From: Stachybotrys elegans
Lineage: Eukaryota; Ascomycota; Sordariomycetes; Hypocreales; Stachybotryaceae
DNA length: 64,000 bases
Assembly: GCA_020746835.1 (NCBI GenBank)
Contig: JAGPNK010000003.1
Span: forward strand, 2,294,001-2,358,000
Direction of reading: 5' to 3'
Positions within the stretch are counted from its first letter, which is position 1; every line of letters begins with the position of its first letter. Shown here in pieces: positions 12,728 to 25,619 of the stretch. The notes under the pieces were generated by a model. That model made no database searches, was not told the DNA's origin, and saw only the letters and a program-made list of their open reading frames with translations. Both the position numbers and the translations under genes were made by a program.

Positions 12728-15684
12728 ATGGGAGACGCATCCGCACGACAGGCCTATGGCCTTGATCAAGCCGCGCGGTCGCTGATTGACAACGTAACGA
12801 GGACATATGATGAAAAGTACGGCTTCGGGTCGCTGAGCTCTGCCGTCTACGATACCGCCTGGGTCGCCCTCGTCTCTCGCGACACCGAAGACGGTCGCGA
12901 GTGGCTATTCCCGCGATGCCTCTACTACCTCCTCAACACGCAGCGGGATGATGGTAGCTGGGGCCCCATTGTGTCGCCCGTCGACGGCATCCTGAACACG
13001 GCGGCGTCGCTGCTTGCTCTGCAGGCGCACCACAGGGAACCGCTGCAGATTGACGATGTATCCAAGCAGGACCTCCAGGAGCGCATCACCCTCGCCACCA
13101 ATGCGCTGCAGACGCTTCTCTCGGCATGGGACGTGGCGACGGCTTCGCATGTCGGCTTCGAGATCATCGTACCGACTCTTCTACGCCTATTGGAGGAGGA
13201 AGGCATTACGTTCGACTTCCCAGGAAAGGCAGAGCTCGCGAGGCTCAATGCCGCCAAGATGTCCAAGTTCCAACCCGAGATGCTGTACGGCAACACACAG
13301 ATGACGGCGCTTCACTCTCTCGAGGCCTTTGTCGGCAAGATTGACTTTGACAAGGTGGCCCATCATCTGGTTAATGGCGCCATGATGGCCTCCCCCTCGG
13401 CCACGGCGGCCTATCTGATGCGCGCTACCAAGTGGGACGAGCAGGCAGAGGCATATCTGGGATACGTGGCGAGAACGAGAAGCGGACAGGGCGGCGTGCC
13501 CAGTGCATTCCCTTCGACCTATTTCGAGTACACCCGAGTATGTTAATCTTTGACCCTGCATACTTGTCTTTGCTTACCTATATCAGGTCCTCTCTATCCT
13601 TCTACGAGCTGGCTTCACGGCATCTGAGCTTATGTCCCCCGGCCTGGACGTTATTGTCTCAACTCTCGCTCAAGGACTAAAAGCTGGCGATGGAGTCATT
13701 GGCTTTGGTAAGTGGATGCCTCCGCCGTGTGCGACCTGGCTAACAGCGATAGCACCCGGCCTTGGTGCAGATGCGGACGACACGGCAAGGGCTCTCATGT
13801 CTCTGAACATCCTCGACATCGCCGAGAGCACCGAGATCGACCACCAAGGTCTCATACGGGTATTTGAGCAGGAAACCCACTTCCTGACGTACCCTTTGGA
13901 GCGGGATCCAAGCTTCACAGTCAACTGCAACGTCCTGTCCGCCTTTACCCACGCTCCCGATCCCGTGAAGTACGTTCCTCAGATCAAGAAGTTGGTGAAA
14001 TATCTCTGTGCCTACTGGTGGGATGCCGATGAGATTATCAAGGACAAATGGGTAAGTGACACCGTGCAAACAAGTCCATTGAAGGCTCCTGCTCACAATA
14101 TACAAGAATCTTTCTGCATTGTATCCCACCATGCTGATCACGGAGGCGTTTGGCAAACTCTTGAGTCTGCTGGACCAAGGCGTGATCCCGAACCCCTTTG
14201 ACGATGAAATGAAGTGTCGCATCTCCGTCACATTGTTTCAGGCCAGCTTCCGGGCGCTCTTCAGCCAGCGGGAAAACGGATCGTGGAACAACTCCGTCGA
14301 GCAGACCTCGTATGGTATCCTCATTCTATCTGAAGCTCGGCGCCTATCCTTCTTCAAAGATCTCAAGCAGCAGATCTCCTCATCGATTGCCTCCGCCGTC
14401 AGGTTCATCTCATTTCCATCTCGGGCGACACCTCTGGACTACATCTGGATCGAAAAGGTTACCTATGGTTCTCCCAACCTGGCTGAGGTGTATAAACTGG
14501 CCGCTCTCAAGACAGTTGCCATGTTTGATGATGAGGCTCCTTTGCTTGGGCTTAGCCTTGGCGGCACCTGGGAGAATGACACGATGGGTCCCCATGTCCA
14601 GCTCTTTATGAAGACGCCTCTCTTCAAGGATCGGCCAGAGTGGGAGGTTAAAGGTTCCTCCATCGAGGCCTCTCTCTTCCGGGGTCTTCTACGGGCCCGC
14701 CGACTCTCCATCTTCCCGCGTGACAACATGTTGGAGGATGAGTATTTTGACATCATCCCATTCACATGGACAGCTTGCAACAACCGATCCAAAGTTCTCG
14801 CCTCGCCCTCCATGTTGTTCGAAATGATGACCATCTCATTCCTCAACTACCAGGCGGATGAGCATATGGAGGCTGTGGTGGGATCGGCGTTTTCTGGAAG
14901 TATCGGCAAGCTTCGCGAGACGGTCGACAGTCTGCTTCCCACCACCCAACAGGGTGCGACACAACCTGCATCCAGCTCGGAAGCAATTGGCCCTCTCGCC
15001 AAATTTGTAGAGCGTATTCTGAATAGTCCGCTCATCGACGGGGCAAGCAAATGGGACCGGGACTGCTTGACCAGTGAGCTGCGGCTCTTCCTCCAGGCTC
15101 ACATCACGCAGAACGAAGACAACGCCAGATTCGAGCAACAAGAGCAGCGCCACAAGTACGAGTCGCCCAGGGATATTTTCTTCAAGTGGGTTCGTACGAC
15201 GGCAAGCGATCACACCTCGTGCCCGTACTCTTTTGCCTTCCTATCATGTCTTCTATCTGCCAATTTCCAAAACGGAGCCGAATGCTTCCCGACTGTCAGC
15301 CAGAAGTACTTGTCCAACGCCTTCTGCCGTCACCTGGCCACCATGTGCCGCATGTACAATGACTGGGGCTCCGTGATTCGCGACGCCGCTGAGAACAACC
15401 TCAACTCGGTCAACTTCCCCGAGTATAGCGTGGACCTCGAGGAGAAGAAGAGAGAGCTGCTCAAGCTGGCCGAATTTGAGCGTGACTGCTTCGAACGCTC
15501 TCTCAAGGCTCTGGAAGAGGAGTCTAAACAGCTCGCCAACAAATCCAAGGCGGTGGCGCAGGCAGAAAGTCGAAAGCTAGCAGTTCTACGCATGTTCTCG
15601 GAAGTTTCGGACCTCTATGGGCAGATCCATGTCATCAAGGACATTGCGAGCCGCAGGAAACTTAGTGAAAGCCGCAAAGTATGA
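12728..15684 (+). CDS. Bifunctional labdane-type diterpene synthase (class II cyclase + class I synthase)
   Basis: Converts geranylgeranyl diphosphate to a copalyl-type diphosphate and then to a diterpene hydrocarbon or alcohol, as fungal CPS/KS-type enzymes do. Four exons (12728-13537, 13587-13707, 13753-14051, 14107-15684) give 935 aa, the usual size for fungal bifunctional enzymes. The class II acid motif DADD is at 317-320 (context LGADADDTARAL). The class I metal motif is DEHME at 661-665 (context NYQADEHMEAVV), a variant of DEFFE/DDxxD. The second metal motif NDWGSVIRD is at 828-836. All three catalytic motifs are present, so both activities are predicted. The N-terminal YDTAWVALV and QRDDGSWG motifs are typical. 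The product (kaurane, pimarane, aphidicolane or other) cannot be told from motifs. No prenyltransferase or P450 is visible nearby. Confidence 0.93.
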
Positions 15685-15906
15685 GCGCAGCTGGGGATTT
15701 CGGCGTTATTGCCTGCTTGTTAGTGTTTTTATTATATAAGTGAATGATGAAACAACCTCCAATAAATGACTGTCCACATTGTCTCCTGATTGCTTAGTAG
15801 TTAGCATCGATTCTCAATTGTATCAACCGAAGTCGGAGAGGAACAGGTCTAAAACACGCTACTTAATTTATATTTCGTCCCATCTGAGACGTCAAGTCTA
15901 TCCTTC

Positions 15907-16787
15907 CTACTGAACCACCTTGATGCCATACTTGTCATATGGAAAGTTCTCAAGCGTTGGCAGATACTGGCCCCAACCATCGCCGAGCTGACCAAGCTGG
16001 TGCAGGTCAACTGCGCCTGCCTCGCCTGTACGGCCGGTCAGGACCTCCTCCTCACGGCCAGCATACTCCTTGGCCAGCATGGGATGGGGGCACCAGAGGA
16101 CGCGCATGCCGGCACGACGGCCGGCCTCGACGCCTGGGACCGAGTCCTCGAAGACGAGGCACTCTTCAGGCTCGATGGGCATCTCGCCCTCGGGCAACGT
16201 GTCGTTGATGGACTTGAGGGCAAGGAGAAAGATATCGGGCAGGGGCTTCCCGCGGCCGGGGGCTATGCGCGGGTCGTCACCCAGCACGCGCCTCTCGGCG
16301 GGGAAGACGGAGAAGAGGTCGGTGAGGTGGGTCGTCTTGAGCTCAAAGTTCTTTGAGTGAGAGCTGGTGGCGAGGGCGATGTGAACGCGGGGGCCGGGCG
16401 CGGGGGCCCTTTTGGTGCTCTCGAGGGCGGCGAGAAGGGCCTCGACACCAGGGAGGGGCTTGGCCGTGGGGAAGAAGGCGCGCTGGTGGACGGAGACCTC
16501 GGCGGCGTACTCCTCGTTGGTGATGGGCAGCTGGGCCCAGTTATTGAACAACTTATTGGCCTCGGGGCCGGGGCGGCCCTGCAGGCGGGCCTTGATGGAC
16601 CAGGGAATGTCGGGCTTGCCGTACTTTGCGAGGACGAGGTTGGCGCACTGGCTGTAGATGTCCTCGGTGTTGAGGAGTAGACCGTCCATGTCGAAGATGC
16701 AGGCCCGAACCGGGCGGAAGCTGGGGCGGGTCAGCACTGTTAGAAGCCTGTCTATCCTGTGGCGACTTACTCTGCTTTAGAGCCCAT
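15907..16787 (-). CDS. HAD-superfamily phosphatase (pseudouridine-5'-phosphatase / HDHD1-like)
   Basis: A cytosolic haloacid-dehalogenase-type phosphatase. Motif I is FDMDGLLLNTED (nucleophile first Asp), motif II LATSSHSK, motif III the Lys in GRGKPLPDIF, and motif IV FEDSVPGVEAGRRAG. The cap sits between motifs I and II, as in subfamily I. The main exon has no good ATG. A 17-nt first exon at 16787-16771 (MGSKA) followed by a 50-nt intron (16770-16721) restores frame and gives about 276 aa. Known relatives act on pseudouridine-5'-phosphate, glycerol-3-phosphate or 2-deoxyglucose-6-phosphate; the true substrate is unknown. It is convergent with the diterpene synthase, 222 bp away. Whether it serves that pathway is open. 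Confidence 0.88.
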
Positions 16788-17437
16788 GATTACTGCTGTC
16801 TTGTATGTCTATGTCTGAAGAAGATGAACGAATGGATGGATGGATGCAAGAGCGATGAAAATCGCACGTGTGAGTCAGTACTAGTTATATATACTAGCGG
16901 CGTGCAGTCAAAAGAATCTGAGTCGGCAGCGTTGAGGCCGAGATAGGGGAAGGCCTGGTCCCTGGTTTTTCCCCCTCTTATTAGCGGAATGATCGACGGG
17001 AAGACACATGGCGGCTAGTTCCGAAGTCTTCTTCAGCACAATATTTTAAGTTCAGGAAGGGGATGTGAATTGCAGGGCTTATAGTTCAAATGCAGGGAGT
17101 AGCCAGGGATCACCAATTAATTGAGTTTACATGGGGGTGATTCAAATCTAGAGGCTTCCCCTCAGCTCACTGAAAAGATACTGGTGTGGCTCCCCGAGTT
17201 CTGGAGATATTGGAACGACCCTAGGTGCTGCTGCCTTGAGGGGTTTTCGGGGGATGTGCCGTGGCGACGTCTAGTGGATGCTACCCCAATTCTTACTAAT
17301 CCAGGGCACTCGTCAATGACAGAGCTCGCCATGAACGACAAAGATGAAACGACATTCGTCACCATCACCAACCAGCCTGCACGCCTCCGCATTTACCTCA
17401 GCAGCAGCCACCGGATCATCCGGTGTTACCCCGCGCA

Positions 17438-18433
17438 ATGGGAGGCACGGATGATGTAGAGAGCAAGGTTGAGCCGCCGAAAGACCGAGCCTCGGCGGAG
17501 CCTACACCAGATAAGCAGGAAGAGCCCGAGGCGAGATTCTCCCCGGAAGAGGAGGCGGTACGTTGACCATTCATGCACTTGCCATGACGAATGTTCTTAT
17601 CGAAAGCAGGCGCATTCGTTTCATGAGATCCATTCATTCTGAACTACTCTGCCCACCGCACTCGTGCAAGGAAATGTAAAGGCAAACTGACACACAAACC
17701 ACAGACCCTACTCCAGGAATCCAACACGGCCAAGGCCGAGGCCAACACCCTCTTTGCCTCCAAGGACTACGAGAACGCCCTCAGCAGATACGACGACGCC
17801 CTGCTCTCGTGCCCAAAGTACCTGCACTACCCCCGCGCCGTCCTGCACAGCAATGTCGCAGCATGCCACCTGCAGCTCCAAGACTGGGAGCCTGCCATCA
17901 AGGCGGCTACCGCGGCCATCGATGCCCTCGCCAAAATCGATGGGCACGGTGATGCCAAGGAGCAAGTGAAGCCTGACACAAAGGAAGACGTGGAGGAGGA
18001 GATTGTAAGCTCTGGAGCGGCAAAGGCCGCCCCTGTTCCTCCTCCTCCTACTACTACTGCCGCCGCCGCCAGCTCAGACGACATCCTCCGCATCCGAACC
18101 AAGGCGCTCCTCCGGCGCGCGCGCGCCCGCTCCGAGGCCGGCGGCTGGTCGAACCTCGGGGGCGCGGAGGAGGACTACCGCGCGCTGTCGCAGATGCCCG
18201 GCCTGACGCCCGCAGATGCCCGTACGGTGCGCACCCAGCTGCGCGACCTGCCGCCGCGCACAAAGGCCGCGCAGGAGGCCGAGATGTCTGAGATGTGGGG
18301 GAAGCTGCGGCAGCTGGGCGACGGCATCCTAAAGCCCTTTGGGCTGAGCACCAACAACTTCCAGATGGTCAAGGACGAGGCCACGGGCGGGTATAGCATG
18401 AACTTCAAGCAGGGAGGAGGCAAGGATGCGTAG
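17438..18433 (+). CDS. TPR co-chaperone, TTC1-like
   Basis: A small tetratricopeptide-repeat adaptor of the TTC1 type, which in animals binds Hsp90 and other partners. Two exons (17438-17557 and 17705-18433) give 282 aa. The first exon is an acidic, proline-rich leader. The TPR region begins at AKAEANTLFASKDYENALSRYDDAL and continues through LHSNVAACHLQLQDW. It is interrupted by a low-complexity insert of Ala, Pro and Thr before RIRTKALLRRARARSEAG. The C-terminal tail MWGKLRQLGDGILKPFGLS, followed by GGYSMNF, is the clearest TTC1 signature. The 147-nt intron is longer than its neighbours. Likely a housekeeping gene at the edge of the accessory block. Confidence 0.85.
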
Positions 18434-18588
18434 TTGCGTCCTTGTGGGAAGAGCTTTATTTTCCCCAACGAAATCGATGCTTTATTCATTCAGCCACTGA
18501 ACCAGCCCTCAAGATTACCCTGTTGACTCCAAGTCCTCGTATAACACCACCTGCCCCCGTCCACCCCCTGCTTGGGCGATGGTCCCAA

Positions 18589-20585
18589 TCAGCTCCATCC
18601 CCATTCCTTCTCCAGGTCCTCCTTGATTTGTGACAATGCAGGGCCCCAGCTACTCCCCGCGTTCATCTGGTCCAGAATCCGGAGCACCTCGAGCCGCTCC
18701 GCCCTCTCGGTCAGCACGGCAGCCGCAATGGCCAGAGACCGCGCCGCAACGACGGCAATCTCGCCGCCCTGCGCGCGGGCCACGATGCCGCAGATCTCGT
18801 GCGCGTGGTGCTTCTGCAGCCCGCGCATTTCATGCTCACCGTGGACGGGCTCGTGGGGGTACGTCTGCGCGAGAATACACTGCGCCGTGTGGTAAAAGAG
18901 GCGCCCGAGAATGGCGCCGGAAGAAGGGAACCTGCTCCTCCGTCAGTCAAAAGCCTTTTGGTTGTCTATGGCTGATTGGCGTGTGCCTCACCACGGAGAG
19001 GGAAAACATGTTGGAAGCCCGGCCTGAGATGCATGCAGATGGACCAGAGGATGCATCGACTTGGGACAAGTCTCGTGCCAGTCATCGCAGAGACGCTTCA
19101 GGCCCTGCCACTCAACCAGACGCTCCCCCACGGCAGACATGTCGCGGCTCTTCAACCCCCCCGATGCAGCATGCACTGAGGCGCGGAAGTTGGCCACGGC
19201 CGCCAGGATGCTCAGCATGCGTCTCACCCAGCCGTCCTCTTGGCCGTAGACGGTCTCCCCAGCCCCAAGCTCCTCGCCATCCAGCCAGTCGCATGGCCCG
19301 CTGCCGCCGACCTGAGACCGAAAGGCTAGACATTTGAGAACTTGGACCCAGTTGTTCAGCCAGAAACATGCCCCTGCGGTGCCTCTACTCCGGCTGTTCC
19401 ACCCGCACTTGCGGAGCAGCTCGCCAGGTGCGTTGGCGTCGTTGACGTAGTCCAGCGACCGCGTCCACATAACCTCGTAGGCGTACAGTATCACGGAAGC
19501 AATGGCCCGCTCGCTGAGGTCCTGGCCTGCGGCGCCGCCCTTGCGGAAGAGGGTGCGTACTGCCGTGTTGTAGTAGTGCCCAGCCTTCTCCTTGAGCTCG
19601 GGCGCCTTGAAGGATAGCTGCCGGGCGCCGCAGGCCAGGAGCGCGTTAAGCAGGACCGTGGAGTTGAGAGCGTAATTTGGGATCATGTAGGTAAAGAGCT
19701 TATCCTGTGTCATCAGGTCCATGCACCTTCCCACCTCGTCCACGTATACCTTTAGGTACAAGACCTCTCCGACCGTGGCAGAATGCACGCGGGGGTTGCT
19801 GGCGAGGCCGGAGTAGCTTAGCGATGGGGAAAATGGCTGTGTGAGGCTGCAGTCGCAGGTGTTGTCCATGTCAATCTCTCGCGGTGACAGGGAAAACCCG
19901 CTCAGGTCGGGGCTGCTGCTCGGGATACTCTGAACGTCTCCAGCGCGAGGCACGATGTCCGGCGTGCCATCCCAGGCATTGTACGGGGAGACTTGGATTC
20001 CGTACGATTCAGGCACAGGGGAAAAGTCGGCCTCGATATGGAGATTACTGTGCTCAAAGTTGCCGGGGACCTCTCCCTGCCCGCCTGCTCCCGTGTGCTG
20101 ATTGGCGGGAGGCTCGCATGGCCTCCATGGCGAGGTTCGTCCGGCTGCTAGGCCTGTGACTGGGCTCGCGGGGTGTTTTATCAAGGCCAGTTGCCGAGGC
20201 TTTTTGGCGACATGTTTCTGGACGTTCGGACCATAGCTCCGAAGGCCCCCCTCGTACTCGGCCGCAATGTCTCGAGACTCATCCTTAAACTCGACTGTGC
20301 TGACTCTCAGCATGTGTCCCAAGGTCGCGAGTTCGGCTCTTCTGACTCACCAGCCCAGCTCTCGTCGGCAAATCTGTTTGGAATATGCCCGATGTGAGCG
20401 CTGAGAAAGTTCAATCGGATGCCGCGCTCGCAGACTCTGCCACTTTTCCGACAATTCATGCAGTCCGGCGTTCCCTCGTCGCACTTGAGATGGCGTTTGC
20501 GACATGTCAGACAGCCGGTGCGGACTCGTCTCGACTTGGGAATAGTAGCGGAGGAGACAGCTGTCAGAGCTTTGGATGAAGTCAT
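18589..20585 (-). CDS. Zn2Cys6 transcription factor (fungal-specific TF domain 2 type)
   Basis: A nuclear regulator. Exon 1 encodes a clean binuclear zinc cluster close to the N terminus: [20 protein letters not shown] then [11 protein letters not shown]. Intron 1 (55 nt, ending just before codon VEFKDE) and a last intron at about 18995-18932 are GT..AG. After the latter the frame resumes at [14 protein letters not shown] and runs to the stop at 18589. The middle part ([23 protein letters not shown], then [13 protein letters not shown]) matches the PF11951-type regulatory domain by eye. A linker rich in Ser, Pro and Gly separates the two domains. Target genes are unknown; the MFS exporter at 22881 is the nearest divergent gene. 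Confidence 0.87.
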
Positions 20586-22299
20586 AACACGTTTGGGAGG
20601 GTTGAATGCCGCAGGCCCAAGTCGAAGTTCTATGCCGTAAAACGTGTCGAGACTCTCGATGCTGGGGTTATAGCAGTGGAATGCCGAGACAGCATAAACT
20701 CAATAACGGCGAACAGTCCGAGGGTAGAGGCAACATGATGGATTATTGCTGGCTGTGGTGGCCATGCGCGTGGCAATAAGGGGGCTGCCAACCCGTCGAG
20801 TTGTACTGCATCTCGGCGGTTACGAGGCAACTCGCTATCAACGTCGATGCACCGCTGCCCATTTGTCCAACCACAACGTCCGTCATGCGTGCGCGATATG
20901 GCCAAGGACTGGTGCATGCTGATTCGTTCGCAACGTGGCCATCGCCCTCTAACCAGATATCGCAGGAGATTCGCTCAATCATGAGGCCAGGTATCTCGAT
21001 GGCCGAGCTTGTCTATTTCGTGATTCGCTCTGTCCAGCTCGGCTACTCCGACGCGAATGCTGTGTCACTGGGTGGCTGACAAACTGGAGGCATATACGAC
21101 GGGAGATGCTGTGTCTTCCTAGTGTCGCAAGCTGGTTTCGCTTGAGGTTCTTGTCGAGCAGCAGGCGCCGCAATCCGATGCTGTAATGTTCTGCAGCCCA
21201 GGGAGGCAGGATTCATAGCTGACAGAATGGGAGATGCTCGGTTGCATACCTTATCTCGGCCTCGAGTCTATCTGAAGATAGGACCCGCAGAGAGAAATGG
21301 AGTGCCGGCGATGGCAGAAAGGGGGGCGTGCGAGACCATGTGCCGCTTCCTCTTGCCGTCCCCAAACTTGGTGCGACCGAGGGAAATACGAAGCCAAACC
21401 AAGGTTGATGTCCCCCCAAACCGTCGCACGGTACACAAGAACAACGGCGACGAGATGGTTGCCTTCTCTTGCCCATTTCACCTTACCGAAGCGATTCCTA
21501 GAACATGTAGTCGTCAGTGCTGCGAGCTGTCCTGGTTACCGAGGGAATTGGACTGCCGATACCCGACGTCCCACGTGGAATAGCGGCTCGCCATGAGATA
21601 AGAAAAGCTCAAGCCCTGGTTGTAAGGGGGGCGAGGTCCACTTCGCCGTAGCTCGCCTCTATGGTTACTTGACGCACAACCTGGGCTGGATTGTCCGAGA
21701 TCACACAGGTGAGGGCTGCGTCGTGATTCGTGGATGGCATGTCATTGAAGGAGCTGCTACTGCAGACACAATGACTGCTGAAAATCGACACTGGAGACGG
21801 GCTAGGAGTTCTTGATGGGAAAAGAATGGGAGAAGAATCCATGATCCACACGTAAGCACAGGCACCGACACCGACCCGGTCCAGGAAGCGGCGCCGAAGA
21901 TTGCCGAAGATTGATCCACTAGCAGAGAAGCCCACAGCGCAGCAGGGCGCAATGTGACAATGCAGGGCAAAGTTTAAAGTCTACGGCATTTCTTGCTTTC
22001 CGACAATTGACCGAGACCAAATAATGGAACAAGAAGAGGACGGAATCTCCATGGAACAGCAGCCATGAGCTCGGTCGTGGTAAAATCTTTTCAAAGTTCC
22101 ACTCCGGACCCGGGAGTGGGACGCTCTGAGCTCCACCCTGGGCGCGAAGCCGGAGGGTCTCCACCTGTTATTCCCCCGTTGTTCCCGGGCGGCAGATATT
22201 TGAGGTAATTTAAATGATGCAGCAGGCATGGATGGTATTTGGATGGATTCTCGGGGTTGCGGAATCCTCTAGATGGCAGAAACTCCTCGAGGTTGAACC

Positions 22300-22332
22300 G
22301 CAGGTGAACTGCAGGTGAGCTGCAGGTGAATC
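22300..22332 (+). repeat. 11-nt tandem repeat, three copies
   Basis: Three consecutive copies of GCAGGTGARCT (third copy ends ATC), one or two substitutions apart, about 550 bp upstream of the MFS exporter. CAGGTG contains an E-box core (CANNTG), so this could be a triplicated bHLH site; function not shown. Confidence 0.7.
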
Positions 22333-22784
22333 CCTCGGATTTCTGCGGCTATGTATGTAATCAGTGTGTCATGCTGAACCATCTTTGGCCACCCCGAAAA
22401 AGACGTCCTTATGCGGCAATACGAAGCTTATTTGCATTTGCCAAAAATCTCTACCCATTTCCTAAGCAGAATCCAGTCATAGCCTGTGGGCCCGGTCCCG
22501 GATTGCGACCACATGGCTCCTCCAATACAGCACCATCACCCATGCTCCTCCCGTGAGTAATTGTGACGGAGATAACTCGCCATTGTTACAAAACCCTTCT
22601 TCTTCTCTCTGAGGCGAATGCTCCACCCTTTCCTTCCATATGGATCCACTCCCAGCGACGCGAACAAGCTTCGGCTGCCTCTCCGGCTGTAAACAGCTTG
22701 CATGGCCGAGGATGTGCGGCTATCTCTGGACCAGCCGCAAACACGGCTAAGACGGCCCTGGCAGTACGCAGAAATGAGAAGAGG

Positions 22785-22791
22785 TATATAA
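22785..22791 (+). promoter_or_regulatory. TATA-like box of the MFS exporter
   Basis: TATATAA 90 bp upstream of the ATG at 22881, a usual distance in filamentous fungi. Confidence 0.45.
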
Positions 22792-22880
22792 CCCTATCCG
22801 ACCCCCTCCTCTTTCTTCAGACGCGTATCTCGTGGAAACACATATACCTATCGTGGTAGTACCCGAAACAGACCAACATC

Positions 22881-24700
22881 ATGGAACGAGAAGAGCCCTC
22901 TCTATTCGCACCCGGCGTCGAGGCCGCGGCCGACCCCGTCCCGAGGGAGCACGAAAACCAGCACACCCGTCTGTCCACGGTTCAGAGCCTCGAAAGCAAT
23001 GCCGCCCCCTCCCAGCCAACCCATCACCTCGTCGTGTTTGAGCCCAACGACCCCGAGAACCCCAAAAACTGGTCCAAGGCCTTCAAGTGGTATTGCACCA
23101 TGGTTGTCGCCATGACGTGCTTCGTCGTCGCCTTTGCCTCGTCCGTCATCACAGCCGACATCCCCGGCGTCGCCCGCGAGTTCAACGTCAGCGAGGAGGT
23201 TGCCCTTGTCAGCATCTCGCTCTTCGTGGTTGGCTTTGGCGTGGGGCCCATGGCTTTCGCGCCCTTGTCTGAAGTTTACGGAAGGAGGATCATATAGTGC
23301 GTCTCGTGTTTTGGAGCTTCCCCAGCTGCTTTGGATAGCCGTCTTTGCTCGGAGCCATTGTGCTAACTTATTGCTCAGCGGCTCCACCCTGTTGCTTGCC
23401 GTCGTCTTCATCATTCCTTGTGCGGTAGCGGATAACATTGCCACGCTGCTCGTCTGCCGAGCCATCGACGGCATTGCCTTCTCCGCGCCCATGACCCTTG
23501 TTGGCGGTACCCTGGCCGACCTATGGAGAAACGAGGAACGAGGCGTTCCCATGGCCGCCTTTTCAGCAGCACCTTTCATTGGTCCAGCTAGTAAGTCACC
23601 CTCCAACGGTATCGAATCCTGTATCCGTGCAGATTGCTGACAAGCCCACAGTCGGTCCTCTTGTGGGCGGTTACCTCGCTGACGCCACGGGTTGGCGTTG
23701 GCTGTACTGGATCCAGCTCATCCTCGCCGCTGTGGTCTGGGTCCTCATCACTTTCACCGTCCCGGAAACGTATGCGCCCACCATTCTTGGCCGCCGAGCC
23801 CGCAAGCTTCGCGAGTCGACAGGCGACACGAGCTACGTCACCGAACAGGACCTCGACCCCCGAACCATCTCGCAGCGTCTGGCTGTCTTTATGGTCCGTC
23901 CGTTCCAGCTCCTGTTTGGCGAGTTGATTGTATTCCTGATTTCCCTGTACATGAGTGTTCTCTATGGGCTGCTGTACATGTTCTTTGTTGCCTTTCCCAT
24001 CATCTACCAAGGTGGTAAGGGATACTCGGCGGGCAAGACGGGATTGATGTTTATTCCCGTGGCTGTGGGCGTCCTCTGTTCCGCCTTCTGCTCTCCCTGG
24101 GTCAACAAACACTACCTCACTCTGGTCAAGCGCCACAATGGCAAGCCGCCGGCTGAGACCCGACTGATCCCCATGATGATCTCCTGCTGGTGCATCCCCA
24201 TTGGGCTTTTCATATTCGCCTGGACCTCCTACCCCCACCTCTCATGGGCTGGGCCAGCGATGGGCGGATTTCCCGTGGGTTTCGGCTTCATCTTCCTGTA
24301 CAACTCGGCCAATAACTACCTTGTCGATTCGTACCAGCACCAGGCAGCATCAGCGCTGGCTGCCAAGACCTTCATCCGTAGCTTCTGGGGCGCGGCTGTG
24401 GTCCTCTTCACGGAACAAATGTACGAGAGGCTAGGTGATCAATGGGCGTCGACGCTTCTTGCGTTCATCAGTCTGGCCTGCTGTGCTATCCCGTTCTTGT
24501 TCTGGAGATACGGTGCCAAGATTCGCGAGAGGAGCAAGTACGCCTATGCGGGAGACGAAGAGGATTCAAGCTCGGATGATATCGAGAAGGTGAAGAGTGG
24601 TGCGCATGGCCACGGCCGCGGCCATGGTGCTCCCTTGCGAGACGACGTTGAACACGATGACGATTTGCGCCGAGCCAGGAGCTACGTCAGCAACCCCTAA
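22881..24700 (+). CDS. MFS multidrug/polyamine-type exporter (DHA1 family)
   Basis: A 12-TM proton antiporter of the plasma membrane. Three exons (22881-23296, 23379-23590, 23652-24700) give about 558 aa. The leader has the DHA1 signature [15 protein letters not shown] before TM1. Then come the TM2-3 loop motif [32 protein letters not shown], and motif C-like [16 protein letters not shown] in TM5. The long central loop carries [10 protein letters not shown]. The C-terminal tail is acidic and His/Gly-rich (AHGHGRGHG). Relatives include Tpo-type polyamine exporters and fungicide-resistance pumps; the substrate is unknown. It could export a product of the diterpene locus 7 kb upstream, which is inference. 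Codon use is strongly GC-ending, like its neighbours. Confidence 0.9.
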
Positions 24701-25619
24701 GCAGGGAAAGCGGTTGCCGGTAGTTGTAATAATAGCTCCAAGCTTCCTTAAGTTTTCCGGTTTTATTTTATTCCTGCAAGAGGTTAGCAAGGCAAAGTAA
24801 ATGAGTATGTAGGACGTACTAGACATCTGAGCAAAAATGGCCTGACTTAATAATTTTTCTTTCTCAAACTATTCCCTTTGCGTCTCATTGTATGAGAAAT
24901 TCGTCCAAATTGACTCGGACAAACCACATCTGCCTGGCCGTCTTCTCCCTTGGTGACCATCTTGGGATAAGGGTCCCCATGAAATATGGCTGCGTTGTGG
25001 ATCTCATCGGGACATGGGAGAACTTTGTCGGACGTGCCTCCGAGAAGTTGGTGAGATCGACTTTACAGAGCTTGGTATGCAATCGATGAAGATGGTGCTA
25101 GGATGCAGCTCGCCATGTTTCAAGCAGTGTTGGGCCAATCGATGAGCTGCATCTAGGTGGCAGCGACATGGAAGTATGGCATGAAACATCGGGCGCAGAG
25201 ACCCTTTTCTTTTCGCCAGCTGCATCATGTGACCTTGCGAGTGTAGAGGCTATACTCTCGTCCTGGAATTTCCATTTCTGTTCTTTTCTGGGTCATTGTC
25301 AGAGAGCCGTCCCTCTTCGCCCTAGAGGAAAGAAGGGGTCTTACCGACGACTTTCAGAGCGCATCATCGTCCACGAACTCCCACTTTAGAGATGAATAAA
25401 GTTTGGCCTCTCTAGGCCCCCCGAGAACTGAACGTCGAGACGTTGGTACCTGTGGTTCATCCATCATGGTGTCGAACGAAGTGGCGATTGAAAGAGACCA
25501 TATATAAGAAAGACTGGGAAGAGGAAGACCGGGACTGTGGAAAATCGACAGCTGGATCAAAGAGCTCCCCGGACTGGGATTTTTCCACAATAGTGACATG
25601 GTCGCTAACAACCAGCGAC

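Larger units (their letters stand above)
20586..22880. other. Divergent intergenic region between Zn2Cys6 gene and MFS exporter
   Basis: 2.3 kb with no supported gene. Contains a short 11-nt tandem repeat at 22300-22332 and a TATA-like element at 22785. Frames on both strands are short and lack domains. Confidence 0.45.
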
